Below are positions 34,382 to 49,437 of a stretch of 64,000 nucleotides of DNA, piece by piece; position 1 is the first letter of the stretch; each line of letters opens with the position of its first letter. The DNA lies in contig OZ059895.1 in assembly GCA_964057225.1 (NCBI GenBank), positions 5,642,001 to 5,706,000 on the forward strand. Reading direction: 5' to 3'. This stretch comes from Auanema rhodensis (lineage: Eukaryota > Nematoda > Chromadorea > Rhabditida > Rhabditidae). Below the pieces are notes generated by a model, which was given only the letters and a program-made list of their open reading frames with translations, made no database searches and was not told where the DNA came from. The position numbers and the translations under genes are program-made.

Positions 34382-36972
34382 ATGCGGCTTCTTCTGATTC
34401 TGCTGGCCGCTGTTATAGTGCTCGAAGCACGTAAAAAGAACCACGTAAAAGTTACCGTAGCAGATGATGTGCCAGTTCCAAAACGCACGTCCGGATCAGG
34501 ATCTCGAGTGAGTTACTTTGTATACATTGTCATTGCTGTGTAATATTATGATGAGCCGAAGTTAAGATGTGATTTTTGGAATAATCATTAATTTATAAGA
34601 GAAAAGAAATAAAAGAAAAATCAAATGATATCTTGTTTTTTGCAAATTAATTATGTACTATAGGTATTTCAACGTAGCTTTTCTAAATGTTTTATATTCA
34701 AAAACCTCTTAGAAATTGTTTATTCATTCTATTTTCAAAAAAATATTAACATAAGATGTAAGCCACATCGTAAAATTAACTTTTTTTTCCATTTAAAACA
34801 ATCTGACCAAATAAACAGAATTCACTGTTTATCTGATCTGATCTGTTTGCTTGCATCCATTTCATGTAGTCAACTCAATTGTATGTCAGAGAGCAGCAGC
34901 AGCAGCTGCCGCTGTGCGGGAACCAGAACCGGTCAAACAGGATCACGATAACTCGATCGATGATGTGGATGAAGACAAGATTGATGAAATTCTACGTGAT
35001 GCTAGCCGAAATTTAGTCATCTTCTTCTGTGAGTTTACATGCTTCCTCATATGTGTGTTTGACGGCATGTTAAAAGAGCAACACGAGGACAAGTACTATT
35101 GAATTTTCCGAGAATTAAGAAGTACCTCAAGATAAAAACAGTTTAATAATCACCAAAAATCATTTTTTCTTTGTAATTTTGGAAAAAAAAAATGCATTTC
35201 GTAATCTCAGATGATGGACGTGCTCAATGTCCATCTTGTGGGGATGCTTTGAACGAAATCGAAGAAATTGATGATGATATTGAAGCCAGTGGATATGTAC
35301 AAGTTGGTTTTTCATTCCAATTTTTGTTCATTTTCAGTATATCATATAATACATACTTTTATTTTTATTTAGGTTGTGAAGACAGATGACCGATCAGTTG
35401 CTCGTGAATTGGGAGTTACAACCTTCCCATCCCTCGTCTATTACCGTCGTAAACATCCTATTATGTATGATGGTAAGCAATATTTAAAAAGTTTTAAGTT
35501 GTAACTTAAACAGCTTGTTAAATATTTTTTATGTTAAACCTTTTTTAATAACATTCAATGTTTTTTTTAAGTATTGTTCTACTTTTATTTTTAGGTGATT
35601 TTAAGGATTCTGATGCTATTCTAAGATGGATTCGTGCTCACGAAGAAGTAGCTGCTTGGGACTTAACAGATGATAATTTTGAAGCCAAAACTGATTCACA
35701 TTCACCAGATGAAGGTGCATTGGATTGGTTTGTGATGTTGTAAGTTAGAATTCCTTCTATATAAAATTAGTAATGTTCTTCTTTTTCTGAGAATAATGAA
35801 AATCAGAAAAAATAAAAATCTTTGAGATATGTAAAAAGAAAACAAAAAAAGAGAATAAAACATAATTCAGTTCCTCTAGCATCTGATGTATGTCTAATGA
35901 GATTGATACAGCTTGCGATTCTAATGAACATTCGAATTATATTAGCATATTACATCATAATTTCATTTCTGATTATAATGTTTGAATGATCGGTTGCTTT
36001 TTTTAAAGTAATTAGATATTTATATTAAATGATACATATATATAATTTATATTTTCAGTTATGATGCTGATGAAGGAAGTTGCAACTCATTCATCCCAAT
36101 GTGGGAAACTGTGGCTCACAAGTGGGTATAAACATTTTTTTTAATTCACGATTTACTTTTGTGATAATTAGTACATTTATTTAATTATTTATATTTATTT
36201 ATTTATTCTCAGACTGCGTGGCTTAGTACATGTAGGAAAAGTTGAAACATCAGTCAATGATGATGTAACAGAACGTTTCCACATCGATGAAAATGAATGT
36301 CCTACTTTCATCTTGTAAGTTGAAATAAAGAAAAAGAATTTATTATTTTTGATCTATATAACAAAGAATGTAGAAAATAAATATACATTTATATATAATA
36401 TATAATATATTATTATATATCAACGCAATATTAATTTCAGGTTCCATCGTGGAAAAGTTTATCACTACAAAGCGTCAGCTAAAGATATTCGATCTTTAGT
36501 TAATTTTGCTTTATTTAAATTCAAAGAACAACGTGGGCATAGGTAAGAATATATATTATAATAGTTAGAATATTTTTTTAAATATTTTAGAGTCCCTGTC
36601 CCACCTACAGCTCTTGAGCACATTTATGAATACACAAAAGAAAAGATTGTAGATTTAATGGTATGAGTTAATTATAAATACAATTTAAAATAATATTTAA
36701 TTTGACTTTTAATTTGCAAAGACAGTTTTTCATTTGTTTTTCTTCTTATAGCATTTAAAAATTTTGCTATATAATATTTGAATATAATAACTTATATATC
36801 AATATATTATATAAGATTAATTTTAAATAATAAGAAAATACTTATTTAATCATTTCAGGACGATAATCAAACTCTTTCTGTTATTGCTGTTGGTGGATTG
36901 ATCTTAATTGTTGCTATAACACTCGTATTAAAAGCTCAAAAGATTCGGCAACAAGAAAAGAAATCCGAATAG
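34382..36972 (+). CDS. ER thioredoxin-fold single-pass membrane protein
   Basis: 350 residues in ten exons (34382-34507, 34890-35028, 35211-35302, 35373-35472, 35595-35739, 36059-36121, 36213-36314, 36441-36542, 36591-36660, 36859-36972). A signal peptide (MRLLLILLAAVIVLEA) is followed by an alanine-rich and acidic linker, a thioredoxin-like domain whose active site is CPSC (Cys 96 and 99, in DDGRAQCPSC), the cis-Pro region TTFPSLVYY, a second thioredoxin-fold domain without a CxxC (FYDADEGSCNSF, CPTFILF), then one TM helix near the C terminus (LSVIAVGGLILIVAITLVL) and a lysine-rich cytosolic tail. Layout suggests an ER-lumenal oxidoreductase-like or chaperone protein related to PDI/TMX proteins. 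I chose the second Met, which starts the signal peptide. Exact family not named. Confidence 0.82.
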
Positions 36973-39900
36973 ATGATGTTATAAGCATTGAGGAAGTATA
37001 TGAAATTATTCACCTTTTTCTTTTCATGATATTGAAAACTATCCAACATTTATCTCTTCATTTCGAAAATTTAAAGGAAAAAAAAAGAATAAAAAAAGAT
37101 TTGGTTTGAATTTATCACATTATCAAATTTGTCTTCTTAAATTCATTTTTTTATTTTGTATAATAACAAAATTGATTTTTTTGTTAATTGTACGTCATTT
37201 AATATCTATTTGTTCTTGCCTTTTATATTATTTATCGGGTGTGACAAACTCCCTTTCTTTCTGTTCCACCTTCTACATAAATACATATATCCACTCTGTC
37301 TCTCCTTAATTTCTCTTAACATTTTTTTTTCTTCGATATTGTGTTAATATTCTTTCAAATTTTGTAGGAACAGTATATGTATATGCATTTATCTCCAATC
37401 AGAATACTAGAAGCAATATAGCTGAAGCAGTAAATGTATTCTTGCTTTCTTGCTCTCATTGGCGTCGGCGTCATGTCATTTATGTAATAGATATATCTAT
37501 TCTTATTATTTTTTATGCCTTGATGTTTTCCACGTTTTTTTTTTTAAAAGGGAGTGACATAGCAAGTAGTCTGTCAGATCATGCTAAGCATTTAAGAGAT
37601 ATCTGTTGAGATGTTCACTGTTCTATATGCATCTATGTAATTCTTTTTTCGATAAAAATTTATTTCGAGTTCTATTATTCTAATTTTATCATTTAATCTT
37701 TCTATATCATTCTCTCTTTCTCTTTTTACTTATATATATTCCTTTGTATTGGCTAGGCTATTCCTTTCTTAGGAAAAACGTATGGTTACGTGTCTCTCGT
37801 CCTCGACCAGAACTTTGCCGCCTCGTTTTGAAAAGAACTTTAGTTCTTACGAAGTGTGTAACTCGGCACGCAGTCTGCCTGCGCTGCTACTCAGATTTAC
37901 TGAGTCGTTCTGTTCTTTACAGAAGTCTCTTTCTCTCTGTATCTCTCTTTCTTTCTTTCTCTCTCTCTCGTATTATTTTTCTTTCTTTCTCTAATACGTT
38001 TTTAAAATTTTATTTAGCAAAGAAACTGAAACGAATTAAAATATAAAAAAATTAAATACAGATTGTATTCAACAAATACATGAACAGTTAATATATCTAT
38101 ATATGAAAAAAAATGTATAGATTCTTATTATTATAATATTGTATACATTTATTATATTTTAACTATAATATTTTGTCAATTCTCAGCATTACATCTATCT
38201 AGCACTACGTAATTAATTTTCTTGTTTCCAAAAACGAAATATACATGTAGTTACGGTAAGCAATGAAGTTATGAATTAAACATCAAATGTCCCTCAAAAA
38301 TATATTTGTTTATTTTTGAAATATATATATATATATATGGATATGAACAAATACAATTTTTTAAAAAATAAAATTGTTTCTCAACTATTATATGACATAG
38401 TTTGAGATTTTATTGAATTTTTTTGAACAGATAAAGCTTATACTTTTGAATATATGCATTCTATCATATAAGTGAGGGCCATATTGAAAATAATATATTT
38501 ACGTATAATATTTACTTAATTAAGGAAAAATTCAAGAAATAATGTTATATTAATGATTAATACATTATTTATTTTGATTTGACTATATGAAATATCGTTA
38601 CTTACGTGATACGATGATGAAATTGTTTTGAATTTCGTCATCTACACCTCATCACTTACTATATTAACTATACGAACCTTTTTCCCTCTCTCTTTCTATC
38701 TCGTATTCCCTTTATCATTCCTCTTTTAAACTCTCGCATCCTTTTACTTACTTCTTCTCTCTATAACACTTAGTCTTTCTCTCACCCCAGAATTTCAGAG
38801 AAGGTAATGCCCAATCAATTCTTATGATGCAACGAAGAACCATATGACATCTTCATTTCTAATATCTTCCTCAATCTATTGTCTATTTCACTCTCTTTCT
38901 CCTTCTCCACCTCCCACCATTTTCATCATTTTTTCCTCACAATTCATCACCCATTCAATTTATAGATGTAGATATTCATATGTATATCTAGATTTAACTA
39001 GTTTTATTGAGAGCATCTTCATCTTAACCAAAAAAAACTTAAAGGACCATCATAAGCAGTATAAAAATAATTGCTGATGATGATTGTATATGTGCTTTCT
39101 TCAAAGCCAAAAATCTTTTCGGCACCTTTTGTCAGCATTCAACCATCCATCCCTCTATATCATTGCCTGCTCAGCCCCTTTCTCTCTCATTCACACACAC
39201 ACACATTCTCTCTCTCTCTTTTTTTCTCTCTCTCTCTCTCTATGTGTATATATAGATATTCATTTCTAAGGTAAAAGAAATCAAAATACAATTGTATAAA
39301 TCATATATATGTCAACTTCTTCTTTTTATTTTATTTTTCTTATTTTATTCTTCAGTTTTATATAAATTTCTTTAACTTTAGTTCTTCTATTATCTTTATA
39401 TTTCTTTGCTTTTATAAGCAACATTATCTACAAAGTACACATTTATGAAATGGCTATATCAAATTGTTTCCATGGTAACAAGCGAGGCAGATAATTAGGC
39501 AAAATAAGTAAACAAGTTATATTATAGTTTTTCTTTTCTCTTATATCTTTCTTCGACTTTCACATTTCATCATTTATTTCTCTCTATTCTCTTGATATAT
39601 CTCATCACTCTTACTTCACAATTACCTCCCTCCCCCCTCCCCTCCACTCTCTCTTTCTTTCTTAATACTCTTCGTTTGTTAAAGCTTATATATTAATTTT
39701 ATCTTATTTTCTTACTTTTGTCTTGACTTTCAACTAATTTTGAATTTTTCACGTTAAAAAAAAAAGAAAGGAAAAGTATTTCCTTTTGATGTTAAAAAGA
39801 AGTTCATGAATATTACGGTTATTTGGTTTGAACTTTAAAGGTCATAAAATGATCACATCTTTTCGTTTTATTATTATCTTTTAGATATATATATTGAACA

Positions 39901-40690
39901 TTTTTTTTCTTTTCTTTCTTGTATTATGAAGTTTGTTATTGTGTTTTTTTTCTGTTTTTCATTCACTACTACCACTACCACTTTAAAACCCATGCTCATG
40001 AGCTTTTCCTTTTTCTCTGTTTGCTTCCTTATTCACTACCCTCATTTCTCTAAACATTCCATATTTTTTATATAATTTATTGTTACTGATTCTTTAATAT
40101 TTACTTCAAAATATATCTGGCAAATCATCGATATTTATGCGTTTCAATTCAATTTTGTATCAAAAAACATTTGAATGTTAAACCATAGACATGAAAGCCA
40201 AAATTAGAAATATTGCTGATGATGTGACATCATAGTTACAGGCAAGCTACTCCTTTTCTCTTTTCTATCATGTATGTATGTTATACTTTTGAAATCGTGT
40301 TCATATTATATATTTCATCATACTATTATGATCCAAGATACTTTCAATACATATTATCTTTGGATATTGGATTCTCTTATGCATTTTAACATTTCATTTT
40401 TATTTTTCATCATCGTTTATATAAGCTCATTTTCTCTCATTACTTTCTTCGTACTCTTCGTCTGGTATTACGAAAAAAAAGAAAAGAAAGAACAAAGACA
40501 TTGAGAAGAAGAGTATTAATGGCATTTCTTGTGCTTCAACTGTCCCTTATTCATGATGACACGAAAGAACTTAATCACATCCAATAATTACTCTTTATAC
40601 CAAATTTTCACAGACTTAAAAACACTATGAAGTAGATAGTTATAGAAGCAGAGATCATTTTTGGATTAGAACAGTACATAAGGAGAACAA

Positions 40691-40775
40691 CTTAGAGAGA
40701 GAGGGGGAGAGAAAGAGAGAGAAAGAGAGAGAAAGAGAGAGAAAGAGAGAGAAAGATAGAGAAAGATAGAGATAT
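40691..40775. repeat. GA-rich tandem repeat
   Basis: GAGAGAAA-type units repeated about ten times, the reverse polarity of the CT tracts around it. Confidence 0.85.
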
Positions 40776-42539
40776 TCGTTTTCATCTGTTGGCCTGAAAG
40801 ATTGCCTGATGTAGCACCTGATTTCATATTTACAACGCCTTTCCAGAATTAATAAAATGTAGTTAACTAACTATATGTTTCTATACTATGCAATACATAG
40901 TAAAGTATTTGCATAATAAGTGTATATGAGCTAGTATTGTTGAGCGTTCACAAGCACAGAAGAGGAAATCGAAGATGTGAATTGAAGAAGTAGCAAATGC
41001 TATGAATAAAGCTAAAGTTAAAGATAAAGAAAGATAGTTATGTGATTTGTCTTCAGATTTAAGTCTAGTGATACATCTGCTGTTCCGGATGTTGTTGCGA
41101 ATGTCGAACGATTTCGACTCAACGTGCATCGTAATGCTGTTGATGTCAAAAAGGCAAAAACTGAACAAATCAAACTTGAACACATTACTTTAATTCAAAA
41201 ATTATGATCGAAAAGCATGCATTGCTCTCAAGCCAGGCCAAACACATGCATATATCATCAGTCATATGAAAAATGATCAAGAAATAGAAATATGTTTGAA
41301 GGACGTGAAGCAGAATGATGCGCCATGACGTCGTCATCATCCATGCAGATGTGAGGCAGTCAATGAACAAAGCGAGGATTAAACAGAAAAGTTGAAGGAT
41401 TGAACGACTTGCTAGATTTTGGACGAAGACGGACAAGAAGAAAGAGACACGTTGATTATGAACGACATGAACACAGCGTTACTGCTTTACCCCCTTGATG
41501 TGTGTGCCGTACTCGTCTATTACACCATCTAGGGCTCATAATGTACTTCACCTCCTGCGGTCACTTAGCTGGTCTCTCTTCATCTTCAATCGTTTCTGAA
41601 ACATTTCGTTCTCTGCTCATCTTCCTTCATATCTTTATGCTCACGCCGACATGCCTTTTCTTTATTTCTGTATCTCTCGTCATCTTTCTCCTCTCTATCT
41701 CTCTCTCTCTCTCAGTTTTTATTATTTCACATCTGTCCATCAGGTCATTTTTTTGTTTCGTTCGCACCAATAATTCAAACATAAATATTCTTAATAATCA
41801 ATCGAATATAGTATAAAATATGTTTATTTAAATTGAATATAATATTAATTATACTATATTAAGTCTAACATGCCTGCGACTAGGCGTGATAACGAGTTAT
41901 GCGTAATCTACGTGGATTACGTGTTCATCTATGCCTATGGCATTGAAATGATTTTCATTTTTAATTGAAAACGCTTTGTGAACGGTTGGCTACGTATTAA
42001 TTGAGCTTAACAATGTGACTACAGCTGATTCAGTCAGCAATTGAATATGTACATGGAAAGAAGAACGTTGACGATGTAATAACCACAAGCAGCAGTAGAA
42101 GCAGCAGCGCCAACAGTGGTAGTAGTGGCGGCGGTTGTAGTAACCCTAATAGAACATATGCCTACAACGAACCACGATTCATGCCAAAGTTGCGCAGCAG
42201 AAGAAAAACATAATAGATCAGAGATAAAAGAAAAAAGTACGTGTCACCGGAAAGGAAGCTTTTAACTGCCTTGGCATCTTCCTAATGCTGAATCGGTGTT
42301 GTATGTCCAGCATGAGATGTCAGAAAAAATGAGCCCATAAACAAAGAGCAACCACATCAAACTGCATCAAATAAAAGTAAGAGAAATTGATAAGAGAGAA
42401 AGAGAGTGGGGACAAGCACAATGGCGCCACACAGCCTACCAAGAGGTCTTCTCTCAGATTTAATTGTGTATTATGTGTTATGTGGATTTGTAGCAGGATG
42501 TTGGTGCTGCTGTGTCTGTGGCACATGAAAAGTAAGTTT

Positions 42540-43110
<571 letters not shown>

Positions 43111-44105
43111 TTCTCTCCGGCTACAGCTGCTGACGTGATATAGTCAGACAGCTAGAGTACGTACAAGCTAGACATGTAGAGGACGTCTCGTTCCGGTCTT
43201 CGTCCATCTGGAACACTATCTTCATTTGGTGGTGGTGATATTTCAACTTCATCTCTACACACCAAAGCCTTATCAGTTTTTAAAGCACATTTTGCTCAAA
43301 TTTGGCTTTACTACCGTACTAATCGATCCAAAGAAAATTTGGTTGGGCGTAAAATTGGCGAAGTTGAAAGCTGCTCTGGCTCGAGTCGCCTAGCGGCTAA
43401 CGAGACCTATTGATTGGTTACATATATGCTGAAAATACGTGCTTACAAGTGTTGCCAAGCCTCAAATGGAATTGAAAATGGTATTCAATACAGTTTTCAA
43501 CATATTTATTTTTCGTAAAATTGTCATCCCTCTTTATGAAATATATAATTTGCGTACCTTTACGTATAGCCCCATTTGGTTATCCGACGTACATTGAGGT
43601 CAAATTAGAGCATTTTATTGTTTATTTGCCTCTTTGTTCGAGCATAGCTAAGTTAATTTATAATATTAAAATCTCTACTTTGTCTTGTACTTTTTTTATT
43701 CCTTTTTGTAACATTGATTATATGTTTTTAACAAGAAGCATTTTATTTTTCTGTTCACTCTGTATACGAGCTTCGACTTGTTTTGTGATTTAAGCTCTTG
43801 TTATACTTTAAACTTTGTGAAAAACCATTCAAATAACTGTGGAATTGTGTAAATTCGCTTAGTAATGATTACATATAAGTGAGCATTAAAATATTACTAT
43901 CATATACACTGTTCATAAGAGCAAAGAACTCAGAGACGCTTCCTATTTTGAGCTTTTCTTGCTCTTTCACTCATATCCTTATGACGATTTTTGATTTTAT
44001 TGTTTAACCGTTTCTTAGAAAATCGTAATAACATTTCTTTATTTTATTTTTTTGTACAAAAACTCTTGCTAAATTTATGTTTTTGTTCAAGAAGCTGTAG
44101 TCGTA

Positions 44106-47100
44106 ATGCAAAAACGTGCAAGGGTGGTGGAGTCGCAGAAGTTGCGAAGGACTATTAAAGGAAGATGTAGATTAAACGACCCCCTCAGAGACAGGTTAGT
44201 TTTTAGCTTATACTTATATTCACAGTTTTTATGACTTTAATTTTGGTCTCATATTAGCAGACTTCAAGAAATATTCCAATTATATGCCAAGTGAAGTGTC
44301 ATGCTCGTTAAGCTTGTATAGCATGTCTCATAATGCTAACGCTTTTAATTAGCGTTAACTTCACTTTGCCAAAAAATCATTTTCACTTGAATTATAATGC
44401 TCATAATTTTCAGTGTATCTGTATCAATGGCATATTTCCGTCTATTTATTTTGTGGATTTTAATAATAACTATCGACGTTCTCGTAGGCTTCCGCTTTGA
44501 ATTGCTTTGGCCTTTTTGGCTTGTTTCACGATCCTGCTACGAGTCATTTTCAAAAAATCAAAACACTGTTGTTACACTAGCCAATCAAAACACAGTAGTA
44601 AGTTCTAGTTTATTTCTTTTTTTTTGTATTTTTTCTAATATGTCTTTTACTGTTTTTTTTAAAGTCTTTACATTCTTCTTGTTCAATTTGCGCTCTCACG
44701 TTTTTTCAACCTCTTTCTTTCTTCCTTTCTTTCTTTCTTTCTTTCTTTCTGTCTGTCTGTCTGTTGTTCAATCAAGTCCTCCCTTTCCATCCTTCTTTAG
44801 CGGTATTTTCTAATTTTTTCGATATTTTTCAGAGGTTTTCTTTGTTTTTCGTCTGCATAACAGCGACCTCAGATCTCGTCTGTTTAATTTTTATACCTGT
44901 GCCATGGATGATCTTTCTGGCATCAACATATGTATGGGTGAGCTTAATATGGTCAACCCATGGCGGGTTTCGATCGATCTCTCTAGCAGGAGGAGGTAAT
45001 CATAAGCTTTCTCATATATCTTATTTCTCCTAATTGGTATGAATATAGTTATTTGCTTTGTTTCAGGTGAAAGATCACAAGTAGTGCCGATAGCACTTCT
45101 AGGATTTTTCGTTATCACCTTTGAGTTTTTCTGTCGAAAGCGGTTAGTTTTGTAATTTATACTGTAAGATTTAAGAGTTATGTTATAGATGCGACTTGCT
45201 TCCATATGTTACAGATGGAAACCCATTCTCAAGTTATATCGGGTTAACCAGGCGTAAGTCGTTCATACCAAGGCTTAAATTATAGAATAGTTTCAGTACC
45301 ATCTTGTGAGCATGTGCAAGGATTAAGTCCTATTATACCGAGAAATCTGAACGCGTTCTTCGGAGCTCATTGTATTGGATATCCCCTTGTACTTATATCA
45401 TTTAGTATACGGTATTACTTCAGGTAAACATTTATTTTCTAATTCCTTCATTACAAATATTTTTATTAACCGATTTACTTGCTTTTTTTTGCCATATAAT
45501 ATCTGTATTATTTATCGTATTTTCTTTAAAATATTTTTTGTCTCAAATTTCCATTTCTTTTTGCAAAAATTCTCTGATCTGCTCACTAATTATATTTTTA
45601 ATTAAACGTTGAAATTATTTGCTTCATAATTAATTTTTTTACAGGGAATGGCTTATTAATCGGAAACGATATGAAGTCACCAAACGGAATGAGTTATATC
45701 AACGACTTCTTACAGAAGCCTTACCTGCTATATATGATGGTCCTCGTGACTATTCCATAAGGAATCCTCCCCTTGAAGATGGAGGTTTGTAATTCTTTTC
45801 TTTATTTTTCTGTATTTTCATTTCTTAGATGGAGATTTGCTAGATCTTCCTGCTGCTCCTCCTATGATAATGCCTGCTTCGGTAGTTTCTAATGGAACCT
45901 CAAATGGTTCATTGAAACGGTCTTCGACGAAGGTAATGATTTTCATCTTATTTTCTTAGACCTCTTTAATATTATTTTTTAGCCTGGTAATGGCGTTAGA
46001 AATAGGGGTAATGGACGATCTAAAACTGGTACTACTGTTAATAATTCAAGTCAACGATTGAATGAACGACGACGAGAAGAAGAGGAGGACAGTGATGGTA
46101 TGTGTTTTTTTTGTAATTTAATTGAAATTTACTTACAATGTTTGTTCAGGAAGTGAAGAATGGCGGGAAGGTATACAGAAATCATCTGGAGGTCCTTTGT
46201 GGCTACGTTTGGCGTATGAAGGAGTCTCCTGGCTTGTTGGTACGTTGACTCAATCTGTTGAGCAAGATATCGATGACGAAGATGATGAAAGTCAAGCCGA
46301 AGAGTCTTCTAAGAAGGTATTTCCTGAGTAATGCGTTTGTTTTTAAATTCTAGTTTAATTCTAGTTAACTCGAAATGGTGACATGAGCAAGGTTCGTGGA
46401 GGTTCTACGGTCCCGATCTCATCGGCTCGTAAAGGTCGCGGAAGAGAAAAGGCAAAAGACAAAACGAGTTCTTCACATGTTCCGGATAGAGAAAAGGTTT
46501 TTTGTTCTTTTAGCTTTCGTATAACCATGTTTTTGATTATTATAGTCATCTAATAGCGTATACCTGTCAAATGGTCTTTCACATCCTCCACCATCGGCAA
46601 TCGATCAGCGGGATAGTAGCCGAGAAACAAGTGTTTCACAGGTTGTTACTCCCATTTCTCAATCTAGGTATACCTATCTTTCTGATTTTCCAAAAACATT
46701 TCTTTGTTTTAGTCACAGTCATGAGCTGGAGCGCTTACGATCTGATGTCATGCAACTTCGAGCAACTGAGCAAGATGCCCGATTGCAGTTGTCTAATAGC
46801 CGAAATAATGAAAATTCCTTCCGCCAAGAAGTTACTCAATTGAAGAATAGTTTGTCAAGAATGGAGAATCGGTACACATCATTTTTACCATATTCAATAT
46901 CTATTTTACATCGTTAAGTTATGCTGCTTTGGAGAAGATGCGTGAAAACGATCAAAAATCCCTTTCTCAGTTGGATAATAAATATGCTGAGCTGGTTTCT
47001 CGCAAAAATGAGATCGAGCGGGAGTTGTTTAGTGAACGAAATGCTCGAAAAGAGGATGGAGGAAAGAGGTATGTTATTCAATTCTTTCTGTCCTTATCTG

Positions 47101-47920
47101 CTTTATACTTGCATTTTTGTGTTTGCCTCATAAAAAATTCCAGATCTGAAACTGCAGAACAATTTCGTGAGCGGGAGCGTCAATTGGAGCGAGATATCGA
47201 TCGTCTTCGAGTTGAGAATGCTTCAAAAGATGATCATATTATGACAATTGAACATGAACTTAATGATTTGAAGAAATATAAGGAAAACAACGAAAATGAT
47301 ATTAGTGGCCGTGAAGATGAGATTCGAACCCTTCGTGAGAAGGTGAAAGCGCTAGAAGAATCTTTGCAATCTGAGAATAAGTTGAAACAAGATTTATTTC
47401 GTGCTCTTGCCCTTAAAAATGCTCAGAATGCTGATTTAAAAGGTTCGTTTCATGTCGTGTTCTTTTCATATCTAACTAGTTTTTTAAAATTCCAGAAAAA
47501 CTAAGATCTCCTGAAATTTCGTCTCTTTCCGTCAACGTTGGCAATGCTATAACACTGCCAGAGAAATTATCACCATCGTCTCAATCATTGAATTCTTCTC
47601 CCACCATTGCACCAGCTTCTTTGTCACCCCCCGCTTACAACATTGCTGTCCAGCCTACGAAAATAGAAAACCAGATGGGAGACTATTTGTATGTTTTGAA
47701 TTCTTAATAGAATTGATAGTGATTCCAAATTGTATTTTATAATCCTCCTTTCAGATATACTGCTCTCAAACAACATCATTCTTCTCCAACTGGTGAGCAT
47801 ATGCTTTTCGATCAGCCAACTCTAGCCCCATCTCCATGTTCTATGATTCCGCCGGATCAACTATGGTCGGATCGAATGGGAAAGTTCGGAGCTCCTGCCA
47901 ATCCTGCTCGATCTAATTAG
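44106..47920 (+). CDS. maco-1: Macoilin, ER membrane coiled-coil protein
   Basis: About 800 residues in 17 exons: 44106-44194, 44414-44597, 44833-44995, 45067-45142, 45215-45253, then 45297 or 45328 to 45423, 45645-45784, 45829-45932, 45983-46097, 46150-46316, 46365-46496, 46546-46667, 46713-46871, 46919-47068, 47144-47442, 47496-47688, 47755-47920. Macoilin is a neuronal rough-ER protein needed for normal excitability in C. elegans. The N-terminal KLRRTIKGR is followed by several TM segments with family blocks FRFELLWPFWL, FIPVPWMIFLASTYVWV and GAHCIGYPLVL; the middle is Ser/Asn-rich and acidic; the C-terminal half is a coiled coil (47144-47442). One junction is problematic: after 45253 (phase 2) the acceptor at 45296 puts the next exon out of frame, while the AG at 45327 restores the frame but drops ten codons. 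Confidence 0.92.
44714..44764. repeat. (CTTT)n then (CTGT)n intronic repeat
   Basis: Tetranucleotide TTTC/CTTT units pass into CTGT units within macoilin intron 2. Confidence 0.9.
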
Positions 47921-49134
47921 GGTATACAACGGGGCGTGGAAAGCGAAGGCTTGAAGCTCAGCTATATTGTCCAAGACCTTTGGCAGCGTTTCATCATCCA
48001 TCTGTGTTTATGCCTTCATGTTGTGTATTTCATCATTTTTAAGCATAATCCCACACAGCTCTAGCCTAATCACGGTTGGATGACCGTGTCCTAGCCATTC
48101 CGCATCTTCCTGCCGTTTTGTAGGATCTAACTTTTAGTTTCTAGCCTAAGTTTTGTTATTAATTAAGTTTTAGTCAGCGAACTTCATCTCGTTCATACTC
48201 CGAAATTAGCCGAGAAGGTCGTTTGTTAAATTATACATATTCTTTAATTTATTAAGAAAACCTCCTCGGTGTACAGGTGCTAAGCTATTTTTCCGGAGTT
48301 CTAGCATCTTCTAATAATACCAGTCGTATCGCATTTATTCTAAGTCCCTTCTTCTATTTTCAAGCCTCATAAAACACCTTTTTTTGCTTTAGCCAAGCTC
48401 GGTTAGAAAGATAACTTTTTTTTTCTTTCACTTTTTTCCCGAGCTAAAGCTAATGCCTTCCGAAGATGAGTTGCGGCTTTTTTTGCCGATCGTATCGTAC
48501 TAGTCCGTTTTTTTGCATTTTTAATAGCTCTTACCCTCCTTTATTTTTAAAAGTATTCAATGTTTGTTCTCACAAAGAATAATTTTAAACACTTACATTC
48601 TAAAGAATGACAGTTGTGTGTAGAAATCTAATTTTCTTCATTATATGCTCTCACTCACACGGTTTGCACACACTTCTATTTAAATGCTATTTCTAAAAAA
48701 ATTGACTCTTTCTCTTTTCATATAGTATCTTTTCTTCGTATGCCACCGGATCTCATTATACGGTTTCTCTACAATTTTACATGGTTTTCTCTTTCGCAGA
48801 TTCGTTTTTATTGGTTCATTCGCATGTCCCTGTGCATGAAGCTGGCTTCATGGTCAGCTTCTCTTGTTATTAGTACCCAAATGCAGGCTTTATCATCAGA
48901 TTTCAGCTTTTGAGCTATTTATTTTACGATTTTCCTTAATGATCAACATTTTATCTCCTATTTATCTAACTATCTATGCTCTCAATTACGAAAAGATCTG
49001 CAATTAAGTTGAAATCTATTAAAATTACTGTGATTTCGGATCAAGAAAGATGACAGAAAACCAATAAAATATTCTTTAATGAAATTTTTAACTCAATATA
49101 CAGTCTTATGTGAAAATATAAACAATGCAAACAG
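47921..49134. other. Macoilin 3' UTR and intergenic DNA
   Basis: Less AT-rich than other intergenic DNA for its first 300 nt, with no open frames. AATAAA-like signals occur near 49063-49069 (CCAATAAAATA). No gene recognised. Confidence 0.35.
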
Positions 49135-49437
49135 TTATAGAAACACAATTTGAGTTCTTTGTCTAAAGAAGAACAATTTAAACTGAAGAAAATTAAAGCA
49201 AACGTATTCGCTCAATAGCACGAAAAGAAGAAGCTCAATTTGCCAGATAATGTATGGCATGGTGGCCGTTGATGAGCTGAAGGGTCCTGGAAGATCTAAT
49301 AGAATTTCAAGAACTAGCTGCCCGTGCTTAAGTGCTATCAACGTCTTCAAGCAGTCTGCCAAGAAGTAGGGTAGTAATTCGTTAGCGTCATCTGAGCCGT
49401 TTGTGATTATGAGTGTCGTTAGCGTTTGTAATCTCAT
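49135..49437 (-). other. Open frame antisense to receptor start, doubtful
   Basis: 100-codon frame with higher GC than its surroundings and a coding-like middle (ELLPYFLADCLKTLIALKHG, LVLEILLDLPGPF). It overlaps the first exon of the nicotinic receptor by 29 nt on the opposite strand. No homology recognised and no splice partners found; possibly an unidentified small gene, possibly chance. Confidence 0.2.

Noticed and set aside
41328-41342. TGACGTCGTCATC, CRE-like palindrome
   Set aside because: A single short match in 7 kb without a gene start nearby is not enough to call a regulatory site.
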